64,000 nt of DNA from Gammaproteobacteria bacterium (GTDB taxonomy: Bacteria > Gemmatimonadota > Gemmatimonadetes > Longimicrobiales > Gaopeijiaceae), in the NCBI GenBank assembly GCA_028819075.1, contig JAPPMM010000049.1:186001-250000 (forward strand), in the 5' to 3' direction. Shown here piece by piece: positions 20,554-28,023 of the stretch. A program made the position numbers and the translations under genes. Numbering within the stretch: position 1 is the first letter of the stretch; every line of letters starts with the position of its first letter. The notes under the pieces were generated by a model that was not told where the DNA came from, ran no database searches, and saw only the letters and a list, made by a program, of their open reading frames with translations.

Positions 20554-22076
20554 GCCCCGACCAACACCGGCGGGCGCTCCACGGCGCGATGGCGGCGCTC
20601 TTTCTGGCCGCCATGGGGAACACGGTCGTGAGCACCGTGCTGCCTGCCGCCATCGCCGACCTGGGGGGGTTCGACAGGTACGCGTGGGCGTCCACGTCCT
20701 ACATGGTGACCTCGACGACGGTCATGCCGATCGCGGGCAGGCTCGCCGACCTCTACGGGCGCCGGGTCATGTTTCTGGTCGGCGTCGTGGCCTTCACCCT
20801 CGCTTCGGTCCTTGTCGGATTGAGCCAGTCGATGAACCAGCTCATCGCCTTCCGCGCCCTGCAGGGTGCCGGGGGCGGTGTGATCCTGGTCAACGCCATC
20901 GCCGCCGCCGGAGACCTGGCTCCTCCTGAGGATCGCGGCAGGTACCATGGCATGGCCGGCGCTGTCTTCGGCCTGGCAGCCGTCGCCGGACCGCTGGTGG
21001 GCGGGGTAGTCGTTGACCGGGTGCATTGGGGCTGGGCGTTCCTTGTCAACGTACCGGTCGGGTTGGCGGTGTTCGCCCGGCTCGCGCGGTCCTATCCCCG
21101 TCCCGCCCGCCCGCCCGGAGATCGCCCGGCGATCGACCATGCGGGAATCGCGGCGCTGGTCGTAGCCACGATGTCTGTGCTCGTGGCCCTCTCCGCGGGC
21201 GGCGTCCTGTATCCGTGGGGTTCCTGGCAGGTTATCGGGCTCCTTGTCTTCGGACTGGCGGTCACCGGTCTCTTCATGGCCATCGAGTCCAGGGCGGCGT
21301 GGCCGATCATGCCCCTGGACATCTACCGAAACCGAACCGTGCTCGTGTCCGTGACGGCCATGTTCCTGATCGGGTTCATGATGTTTGGAGGCATCCTCTT
21401 CATACCGCTCTTCTTTCAGGCGGTGCAGGGGACATCCGCCGCGCAAAGCGGCGCTTATCTCGCCCCGATCATGCTGGGCATCGTCGTCGGCGCCGCAACG
21501 TCGGGACAGCTTCTCTCTCGTTCAGGCGTGAGCCATCGCGCGTTGGCTCTGTCCAGCACGGCGCTCGCAGCGACCGGGATGTTGGCGCTTTCGACCCTGA
21601 CCCCCGAAACAGGGGTTGCCATTGCCCTCGCGTACATCCTGGTGATGGGCATCGGGATCGGCGGCGTGACCTCGGTATTCACGGTTGCGGTACAGAACAC
21701 CGTTGCCCATGCCAACATCGGTGCTGCCACGGCGGCAGTGCAGTTCCAGAGATCGGTGGGAGGCACGGTGGGCGTGGCCGTCATGGGCGCGGTGGTTGCG
21801 CAGCGCACGTCCTCGCGGTTTCTCGACGCCCTCCCCGAGTCGCTGCGCGTCCAGCTTCCCGACGGCTGGATGGAGTCGATGGCGCTGGCCGGAGCGGCTC
21901 TCGACTCGACGTTGCAGGAACTGCCGGGCGGCGCTCAGGCTGCTGACAGCGTGCGCCGGTACTTCACGACGGCTCTGGGCGGCGCGCTCGACGATGCCTT
22001 TGTCGTCGGAGGCCTGGTTGCCGCCATCGCCATCGCCATCGCATTGCTGTTGCGGCCCGGAAGGGCGGACGGGTAG
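20550..22076 (+). CDS. MFS transporter, DHA2 (EmrB/QacA-like) family
   Basis: A 508-residue multidrug-type proton antiporter. It uses a GTG start that overlaps the dctM stop (GTGA); this start leaves a short basic N-terminus before the first helix. The loop motif GRLADLYGRRVMF (motif A) follows helix two and GAGGGVILVNAIA with GPLVGGVVVD correspond to the family's motif C region. The hydrophobicity pattern suggests 14 helices. Placed last in the TRAP run; whether it exports a metabolite of the imported compound or an unrelated toxic compound is unknown. Confidence 0.88.
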   Translation: MSPDQHRRALHGAMAALFLAAMGNTVVSTVLPAAIADLGGFDRYAWASTSYMVTSTTVMPIAGRLADLYGRRVMFLVGVVAFTLASVLVGLSQSMNQLIAFRALQGAGGGVILVNAIAAAGDLAPPEDRGRYHGMAGAVFGLAAVAGPLVGGVVVDRVHWGWAFLVNVPVGLAVFARLARSYPRPARPPGDRPAIDHAGIAALVVATMSVLVALSAGGVLYPWGSWQVIGLLVFGLAVTGLFMAIESRAAWPIMPLDIYRNRTVLVSVTAMFLIGFMMFGGILFIPLFFQAVQGTSAAQSGAYLAPIMLGIVVGAATSGQLLSRSGVSHRALALSSTALAATGMLALSTLTPETGVAIALAYILVMGIGIGGVTSVFTVAVQNTVAHANIGAATAAVQFQRSVGGTVGVAVMGAVVAQRTSSRFLDALPESLRVQLPDGWMESMALAGAALDSTLQELPGGAQAADSVRRYFTTALGGALDDAFVVGGLVAAIAIAIALLLRPGRADG

Positions 22077-22086
22077 CGCACCCCCG

Positions 22087-22164
22087 GCACTGGCCAGGCA
22101 TCCTGCCCCGTCCTATCCATTCGAGCATCGCTGGCTCGGAAGAGGTCTGAGCAGGAGGGGAGAC
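22087..22164 (+). promoter_or_regulatory. Leader of the FG-GAP gene, similar to the leader at 24678-24759
   Basis: The 78 bases before the ATG share GCACTGGCC, GGCATC, a 5-base spacer, CCGTCCTATC and a CTGAGC-GGAGG end with the leader of the cytochrome/propeller lipoprotein gene. The constant spacing of GGCATC and CCGTCCTATC resembles a promoter of an alternative sigma factor. Confidence 0.5.
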
Positions 22165-23316
22165 ATGCGGGATTTGACGATGCTCGTTCGGGAACGCTGC
22201 CTTGCGCTACTCACCGCCGCCAGCCTCGCATCCCCGCTCGCCTTGACCCCGCTCGTCGCACAGGAGCGGACGTTCCGCCCACTCCGGTCGCTTGGAGGAG
22301 GAAGCGAACTGACTGCCTCGGTGAGCCTGGGCGACGTGAACGGCGACGGGGCGCTGGACGTGGTTGTCGCCAACGGCCGCCACTGGCCCGAGCAGAACCG
22401 GGTCTACCTGAACGACGGCGACGCCGCCTTCACGCTGGCGCGGCGGCTGGGTGAGGAGGAGGCGGGCAGCTACGCTGTCCCGCTCGCCGACTTCGATGGC
22501 GACGGAGATCTGGATGTCGCAGTGGGGAACGACCGCACGCGCAGCCTCATCTTCTTCAACGACGGAACGGGCCGCTTCGAGACCGGTGCCACGTTCGGAG
22601 CGCCAAGTTCAACGCGCAGCCTGACGCTGGCCGATCTGGACGGCGATGGGCAGGTGGACATCCTGGTGGTCAACCGGGCCCGCCAGAACTTCATCTTCCA
22701 TGGAGACGGTTCGGGGGCCTTCGGCAAGGGAACGCCGTTCGGGGCCGGGGACGACTCTACCATCGATGTCGTCGCCGCGGACCTTGACGGCGACGGGGAC
22801 CCGGACCTCGTGCTCGCCAACCGGGACGGTGGGGCGAACACCATCCACTGGAACGATGGCGGCAGCTTCGAGCGGGTGAGCGGATACGGGACCGGGAGCG
22901 ACGAGACGCGCGGTGTGGCTGTGGGCGATGTGGACGGCGACGGGGTCCTCGACATCGTGACGGCCAACATCGGCGAGTCGAACGCCGTGTACTTCGGCGA
23001 TGGATCGGGAGGGTTCGACCGCAGCCTGCCCTTCGGGCTGGCCGACGACGAGAGCTACGCGGTCCAACTCGCGGACCTGGATCTCGACGGGGATCCCGAC
23101 ATCGTTGTTGCGAACGTGGGCGCGCAAAACGCCGTCTACTTCAACCGGGGCGGCGAGCTCCCGGCGTTCGTCGAGTTCCGTTTCGGATGCGCGGACTGCG
23201 CGACCTACGGCTTGGGTGTGGGGGACCTGAACGGCGACGGGCTTCCGGATATCGTGACCGCGAATTCAGGGGCGCCCAACGGGCTCTTTGCGAACGTGGC
23301 GGCCGGACGGGACTAG
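22165..23316 (+). CDS. Secreted FG-GAP/VCBS-repeat beta-propeller protein
   Basis: A 383-residue exported protein: signal peptide cleaved near TPLVAQ, then seven repeats, each with a calcium-binding-like loop of the DxDGDGxxD type (DVNGDGALDVV, DFDGDGDLDVA, DLDGDGQVDIL, DLDGDGDPDLV, DVDGDGVLDIV, DLDLDGDPDIV, DLNGDGLPDIV). Seven repeats make a closed seven-bladed propeller, as in integrin alpha chains. No enzyme domain is attached. A CADC pair near residue 345 could form a disulfide. ATG 22165 has AGGAGGGGAG upstream. The stop overlaps the convergent DUF1801 gene. Confidence 0.88.
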   Translation: MRDLTMLVRERCLALLTAASLASPLALTPLVAQERTFRPLRSLGGGSELTASVSLGDVNGDGALDVVVANGRHWPEQNRVYLNDGDAAFTLARRLGEEEAGSYAVPLADFDGDGDLDVAVGNDRTRSLIFFNDGTGRFETGATFGAPSSTRSLTLADLDGDGQVDILVVNRARQNFIFHGDGSGAFGKGTPFGAGDDSTIDVVAADLDGDGDPDLVLANRDGGANTIHWNDGGSFERVSGYGTGSDETRGVAVGDVDGDGVLDIVTANIGESNAVYFGDGSGGFDRSLPFGLADDESYAVQLADLDLDGDPDIVVANVGAQNAVYFNRGGELPAFVEFRFGCADCATYGLGVGDLNGDGLPDIVTANSGAPNGLFANVAAGRD

Positions 23317-23720
23317 AAGGTCTTTTCTCCGGGCAGCGCCGACGCCTGCTTTATCCAGCTCACCAGCAGATCCTCGTCCGGCTCATCGTCCTCGAGGATG
23401 TGGAAGTAGCGCACGTGCTCGTACTTTGAAGTCACCGGGGGAAGGGGACGCAGCGAGCCGCCGTTCAGGAAGGTCACCTTCACGTACTTCGTGAAGCAGT
23501 GGTAGGCGAGAAACCAGCCCTGGCCCTCGATGCCGTAGAAGGGTGAGTTCCATCGCACCGCCTTGCGGACATCGGGCACGTGGCGCTCGACGAGGGCGTC
23601 GAGATAGCCGCCGACATCGTGCTTCCAGCCCGGCATGGCGGCGATGTACGCCTGCACGGGCGCATCGCCATCGGCCTTCGCAATCTGGGGGTTGCCGCCC
23701 GAGAGGAGTTTGGGTTTCAC
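23313..23720 (-). CDS. DUF1801-family protein
   Basis: A 135-residue protein of the YdhG/YjhX-like DUF1801 family: [35 protein letters not shown] and [20 protein letters not shown] are characteristic. The function of the family is not established; the fold is related to small steroid/phosphoribosyl-binding folds. It starts with GTG 23720 inside the higA stop (GTGA overlap) with GGAG just before, so it is translated with higA. This coupling suggests a functional link with the antitoxin, which is inference. Confidence 0.8.
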   Translation of the reverse strand: MKPKLLSGGNPQIAKADGDAPVQAYIAAMPGWKHDVGGYLDALVERHVPDVRKAVRWNSPFYGIEGQGWFLAYHCFTKYVKVTFLNGGSLRPLPPVTSKYEHVRYFHILEDDEPDEDLLVSWIKQASALPGEKTF

Positions 23721-24004
23721 GCTCCAACGAAGCGCTCGACCGCGATCTCTTGCGTACGGTCGCGGGCCCGCCATAGATCGTAGGCCGTCTGCATCCCCAG
23801 CCAGGTCTCCGCCGTCGAACCGAATGCCTTCGACAGCCTGATGGCCATCTCCACCGAAATCCCGGTTCGCTCGTTCACCAGCTCCGAAAGCGCCTGCCGG
23901 GTAACGCCCAGACCCTTGGCGACCCGTGTCACGGTCAGCCCCAGGGGTTCGAGACACTGCCGCTTGACGATGCCACCCGGGTGTGGTGGGTTGTGCATGG
24001 CCAT
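23717..24004 (-). CDS. higA: HigA-family antitoxin (XRE type)
   Basis: A 95-residue helix-turn-helix protein with the HigA opening [20 protein letters not shown] followed by the [23 protein letters not shown] and the conserved [20 protein letters not shown]. HigA normally represses and neutralises a HigB toxin encoded just upstream. Here no HigB is found; the upstream gene, 27 bases away, is a HicA toxin and the downstream one is DUF1801. It may therefore be an orphan repressor of the cassette or a partner for DUF1801. Confidence 0.88.
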   Translation of the reverse strand: MAMHNPPHPGGIVKRQCLEPLGLTVTRVAKGLGVTRQALSELVNERTGISVEMAIRLSKAFGSTAETWLGMQTAYDLWRARDRTQEIAVERFVGA

Positions 24005-24031
24005 GATCGATCCGTTGTGAAAGGGTTAATC

Positions 24032-24274
24032 CTATAGGTCAAGGCGAGCGAGAAGATCGTCTACTGTCATCCCGTGATGTCGCGCGACGCTCTTCAGTAT
24101 GCTCGACAGCGTCTTGACCCGAATCGGATTGTGATCTGGAATGACTTCATGATGTTCGCCACCGACCTGCGTGGTGATCCGGACGTGAGACCCGCGCTGG
24201 CGGACAACCTCATACCCCAGCCGCGCCAAGGCGGCCGTTAGCCTTCGTCCACTGACATTTCGGGGCAACCTCAC
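24032..24274 (-). CDS. hicA: HicA-family mRNA interferase toxin
   Basis: An 80-residue dsRBD-like toxin. SGRRLTAALARLGYEVVRQR, then GSHVRI with the catalytic His, then HHEVIPDHNPIRVKTLSSIL match HicA. It cleaves mRNA when not bound by HicB. Start codon is GTG overlapping the hicB stop (GTGA), so antitoxin precedes toxin, the reverse of the 8445-8912 locus. All expected segments are intact. Confidence 0.87.
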   Translation of the reverse strand: MRLPRNVSGRRLTAALARLGYEVVRQRGSHVRITTQVGGEHHEVIPDHNPIRVKTLSSILKSVARHHGMTVDDLLARLDL

Positions 24275-24483
24275 GGAACAAGGACTTCATCGCGCACGAA
24301 ATGCAGACGGATGATCCCGGGGCGTTCCATCGTCTCATCGAAGTAGCAGTCAACAGCCTCCCGGACGTTTCGACGGATTTCCTCCATGGAATCGCCCTGC
24401 GTGTGAATCCCGTACCCGATCGCGCTGGCCGAGTAGCCACCGTCGACCTCGTCCTCCGTAACTTCGAAGATGATCTCGTTCAT
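24271..24483 (-). CDS. hicB: HicB-like antitoxin
   Basis: A 70-residue protein, starting at ATG 24483. IIFEVTEDEVDGGYSASAIG is the strand-strand half of the HicB fold and THGQ-type glycine turn plus SMEEIRRNVREAVDCYFDE is its helix. Such short HicB relatives pair with HicA of the kind encoded next. The frame continues open upstream but without a better start. It is the first gene of the four-gene cassette hicB-hicA-higA-DUF1801. Confidence 0.78.
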   Translation of the reverse strand: MNEIIFEVTEDEVDGGYSASAIGYGIHTQGDSMEEIRRNVREAVDCYFDETMERPGIIRLHFVRDEVLVP

Positions 24484-24759
24484 CGCTGCTTGTGTCGTTC
24501 CTGAAGGTTCCACGGCCCCGTCGCCAACTCTATCAGAACGATACCACAATCCCGGCCCGTAGGGCAGCACGTCAGGTTTCATCAGCCCTCGCCCCGGGCG
24601 CTTGTCGGGCGGCGGCCCGACACGCTGATCGCTTCCAGCCTTCTTGAGACCCCGCCGGCAGAATCTCCGCGGCAACGCACTGGCCCGGCATCAGCCTCCG
24701 TCCTATCAGTCAGAGTACCCGAGTTGTCGGTCTCGGGATGCCTGAGCGGGAGGAGTGAC
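24484..24759. promoter_or_regulatory. Divergent control region between hicB and the cytochrome/propeller gene
   Basis: The right part, 24678-24759, is the leader similar to that before the FG-GAP gene at 22087-22164, ending in a strong AGGAG. The left part must drive the toxin-antitoxin cassette; it has a small AT-rich patch around 24525-24550 (ACTCTATCAGAACGATACCA) that could hold the minus-strand promoter. Confidence 0.4.
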
Positions 24760-26943
24760 ATGAGGAATCGGACGACCCCACGGATGAGCAAACCGCGGAT
24801 CTCGACCGCGGGTGTTCTGGCGGCCGTGGCCACCCTGGCCGCACTCACCGCGTGCGAACCCGCCGCAGACACCCCCTCCACCGACGCCGACGACATCAGC
24901 GGCATCGTGACCGGCGCGAACGGCCCCGAAGCCGGCGTCTGGGTCATCGCGGAAACACTCGACCTTCCCACCCGCTTCGCCCGGATCGTCGTGACCGACG
25001 ACGAGGGCCGGTACCTGATCCCCGACCTGCCCGAGGCCAGCTACGATGTCTGGGTGCGCGGCTACGGCCTGGTCGATTCGGAGAAGGTTCGCGTCGCCCC
25101 TGGCGCGGATCTGGACCTGACGGCGGTGCCGGCGCCCGATGCCCGCGCAGCGGTGGAGTACTACCCCGCGGGGTACTGGCTGTCGCTGCTCCAGGTGCCG
25201 GAGGAGCACGAGTTCCCGGGAACCGGTGACCAAGGGAACGGCATCTCGCCCAACCTCGAGCACCAGGCCCAGTTGATGCGGCTCCTGAAGTCGGGCAACT
25301 GCACGGCGTGCCATCAGATGGGCGGCCTCGGCACCCGGAACATCCCGGCGGAACTGGGTGAGTTCTCCTCCTCCGTGGACGCGTGGGACCGGCGCATCAA
25401 GTCGGGGCAGGCGGGCGGGGGCATGAGTGGCGGCTTCGACCGCATGGGCCGGCAGCGGATGCTCGAGATGTTCGCCGACTGGACCGACCGCATCGCGGCG
25501 GGCGAGGTGCCGGCGGAGGCGCCTCCCCGGCCCGAGGGCATCGAGCGCAACGTGGTTGTCACGCTGTGGGACTGGGCCGATCCCAAGGCCTACCTCCACG
25601 ACGAGGTTTCCACCGACCGGCGCGATCCCACGGTCAACGCCTATGGGCCCATCTACGGGGCGCTGGAGGCCAGCGCGGACTACGTGTCGGTCCTGGATCC
25701 GGTGGGCCACGCCGCGACGCAAATCCCTCTCACGGTCCGCGATCCGAGCACGCAGCCCGCGTCGGGTCCGGGCATGCCCGAGCCGTCGCCCTACTGGGGA
25801 GACGAAGTGATCTGGACCAGCAAGAACAACGTTCACAACCCGATGCTGGACGAGCGGGGGCGGCTCTGGCTCACCTCCACGGTGGCTCCCCCGGAGAACC
25901 CGGACTTCTGCCGCGAAGGATCGGACCACCCATCGGCACAACTCTTCCCGACCAACAGCGCCCGGCGCCACCTGCAGCTGTGGGATCCGGAGACGCAGGA
26001 GCTCACCCACATCCGTACCTGCTTCAGCACGCACCACCTCATGTTCGCGGAGGATGAGGACAATACGCTCTGGACCAGCGGGGGCGGGCAGGTCGTGGGC
26101 TGGCTGAACACGAGGATGTTCGAGGAGACCGGGGACGAGGAGGCTTCCCAGGGCTGGACCGCGCTCATCCTCGACACCAACGGCAACGGCCGGCGGGACG
26201 ACTACGTCGAGCCCAACGAGCCCGTCGATCCCACGATGGACAAGAGGGTCGTCGCGGGCTTCTACTCTGTGGCGCCCGCGCCGGACGGGTCAGTCTGGGC
26301 GACGTCACTCGGCTATCCGGGCGCGATCGTCCGGCTGGATCCGGGCCCGAATCCGCCGGCGACGGCGCTCGCCGAGCTCTACGAGCTGCCCCTCGACGAG
26401 ACCGGCGCGCCCATCAATGGGTTCTCGCCCCGCGGCGGGGACATCGACCGCAACGGGGTGATGTGGGTGGCGCTCGCCAGCGGGCACATGGCCAGCTTCG
26501 ACCGCACGAAGTGCACGGGCCCGCTCAACGGCCCGGATGCCACCGGCCAGCACTGCCCCGAGGGCTGGACCTTCCATCGGGAGCCGCTCCCGCAGATCCG
26601 GGGTGTCACCGCCCCGGGAAGCGCCGAGGCGAGCTACTACACCTGGGTCGATCAGTTCAACGTCTTCGGGCTCGGCGAGAACGTGCCCATCAACACCGGC
26701 AACGCCTCCGAGGGGCTGCTCGCCCTCGTGGACGGAGAGTGGGTCGTGCTGCGCGTCCCCTATCCGCTCGGCTTCTACACCAAGTGGCTGGACGGCCGCA
26801 TCGACGACCCGGACGGGGGATGGAAGGGAAGGGGGCTGTGGGCGACCGTGAGCACTCGGGCGCCGTTTCACATGGAAGGGGGGAGGGGCACGCCCAGCAA
26901 GGTCCTCCAGTTCCAGCTACGGCCCGATCCGCTGGCGGGGTAG
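24760..26943 (+). CDS. Lipoprotein with CarboxypepD_reg-like domain, c-type haem site and propeller
   Basis: A 727-residue protein. The signal ends in the lipobox LTAC with Cys32. Residues about 45-125 form a carboxypeptidase-regulatory-like beta sandwich (ISGIVTGANGPEAGVWVIAE, GRYLIPDLPEASYDVWVRGY). A single haem-c motif CTACH (181-185) follows. The rest, about 330 to the end, looks like a propeller with strand motifs DERGRLWLTST, APDGSVWATSLGYPGAIVRL and DIDRNGVMWVALASGHMASF, similar to virginiamycin-lyase-like propellers. It may be a periplasmic redox or sugar-oxidising protein, but no enzyme site is identifiable. A Trp-rich C-terminus is present. Confidence 0.75.
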   Translation: MRNRTTPRMSKPRISTAGVLAAVATLAALTACEPAADTPSTDADDISGIVTGANGPEAGVWVIAETLDLPTRFARIVVTDDEGRYLIPDLPEASYDVWVRGYGLVDSEKVRVAPGADLDLTAVPAPDARAAVEYYPAGYWLSLLQVPEEHEFPGTGDQGNGISPNLEHQAQLMRLLKSGNCTACHQMGGLGTRNIPAELGEFSSSVDAWDRRIKSGQAGGGMSGGFDRMGRQRMLEMFADWTDRIAAGEVPAEAPPRPEGIERNVVVTLWDWADPKAYLHDEVSTDRRDPTVNAYGPIYGALEASADYVSVLDPVGHAATQIPLTVRDPSTQPASGPGMPEPSPYWGDEVIWTSKNNVHNPMLDERGRLWLTSTVAPPENPDFCREGSDHPSAQLFPTNSARRHLQLWDPETQELTHIRTCFSTHHLMFAEDEDNTLWTSGGGQVVGWLNTRMFEETGDEEASQGWTALILDTNGNGRRDDYVEPNEPVDPTMDKRVVAGFYSVAPAPDGSVWATSLGYPGAIVRLDPGPNPPATALAELYELPLDETGAPINGFSPRGGDIDRNGVMWVALASGHMASFDRTKCTGPLNGPDATGQHCPEGWTFHREPLPQIRGVTAPGSAEASYYTWVDQFNVFGLGENVPINTGNASEGLLALVDGEWVVLRVPYPLGFYTKWLDGRIDDPDGGWKGRGLWATVSTRAPFHMEGGRGTPSKVLQFQLRPDPLAG

Positions 26944-26979
26944 GGGACGCCAAGCCCCGAGCCCCGTCCTCCGCGCTTC

Positions 26980-28023
26980 TCAGGACTCCGGAGGTTCTGC
27001 AGGTCCGCACAGCGGCGGCATCCCCTCGCCGCCCGCGCCAGCTCGGACGTCGAGCACCCGCTGCGTTGCCGTGCCGAAGAAGCCGGTCCCATCTCCGAAC
27101 ACGGAGGGGATGCGGATGATCCCCGAGGGATTGAAGTTTCCGCCCCGTGCCCAGTTCACCCAGTTCCGGTCGGTGGCGGCGAATCCAACCCTTGCCCAGG
27201 CGCCGCCAGGGAGGCCGTCGTCTAGAATGCGGAGGAGATCGGTATCGGCACCCTCGCCCAGGTCGAACAGCCCGTATTCCCCTGGGAAGAGGACATCGGT
27301 GTCGTCCTGTCCGATCGCAAACCCGGTCAGGTACAGTGAGTCGGGTGCTTCCACGTCGCGGCCCGCCAGGGCCTGCGGCAATCCCTCGATCCAGGCGTCG
27401 GAGAGATACGACCAGGTGCCCGCCGCCTCCGTCCAGTTGAAGCGGTAGTTGGTGTCGGGTTCCAGGCGGCAGTACCCGTCCTCGTGCGTGAGGCCGATGA
27501 AGTCGAAGGCGGAGGGTATCCGGCTCGCCCCGGTCAAGGTCCCGCCTTCGGGGAGAAGTACTTCGAGTTCCAGAACCTCGCCCGGAGAGAAGGGCGATGG
27601 AGAGACGCTGGCCCGGTAGCACGATCCGATTTCCCGGAAGGGATCGTCGTCGTTGTCATCGTCGGGCTCCGGCCGATAGAGACACACACCCCCGCTGTCC
27701 GCTGCCTCGAGCTGCACGGTCGCCCCCGATTCCCCCGACACGCGCACCATGGCGCCTTCCACCTCGTCCGGGCGCGCGGCGCTCAGCGTGCGGTGCAGAT
27801 AGCTGTACACGGCGAGGGATGTCCCCCCGTCGTCGTGAAGGTTGACGGTCAACTGCGTCTCCGAGATCACCACGTCATCCGATTCGGCGATCGTGACCTC
27901 GGTGAGCTCGCAGGCCGCGAGCAACGCGACGGCGGCGGTGACGACACTCGCGGCCGAAGACCGAAAGGCGCCCGGCCTGCGGAACCGCCGCCAAATCCTC
28001 CGCCCTCGCTCTGAGGCCATCAT
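26980..28023 (-). CDS. DUF4249-like outer-membrane lipoprotein
   Basis: A 347-residue protein with a lipoprotein signal (VVTAAVALLAAC, Cys near residue 38). Immunoglobulin-like strands follow (VEGAMVRVSGESGATVQLEA, GEVLELEVLLPEGGTLTGAS). DUF4249 lipoproteins typically accompany TonB receptors with a carboxypeptidase-like N-domain in Bacteroidota and related phyla, and this one overlaps the receptor gene (TGATG). The match to DUF4249 is from layout and strand pattern, not a motif, so the family name is tentative. An Asp-rich stretch (PEPDDDNDDDPF) is unusual. Confidence 0.6.
   Translation of the reverse strand: MMASERGRRIWRRFRRPGAFRSSAASVVTAAVALLAACELTEVTIAESDDVVISETQLTVNLHDDGGTSLAVYSYLHRTLSAARPDEVEGAMVRVSGESGATVQLEAADSGGVCLYRPEPDDDNDDDPFREIGSCYRASVSPSPFSPGEVLELEVLLPEGGTLTGASRIPSAFDFIGLTHEDGYCRLEPDTNYRFNWTEAAGTWSYLSDAWIEGLPQALAGRDVEAPDSLYLTGFAIGQDDTDVLFPGEYGLFDLGEGADTDLLRILDDGLPGGAWARVGFAATDRNWVNWARGGNFNPSGIIRIPSVFGDGTGFFGTATQRVLDVRAGAGGEGMPPLCGPAEPPES

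Noticed and set aside
22081..22110. Sigma54-type promoter before the FG-GAP gene
   Set aside because: CTGGCC-GGCATC resembles the -24 box but no TTGC-type -12 box is at the required spacing.
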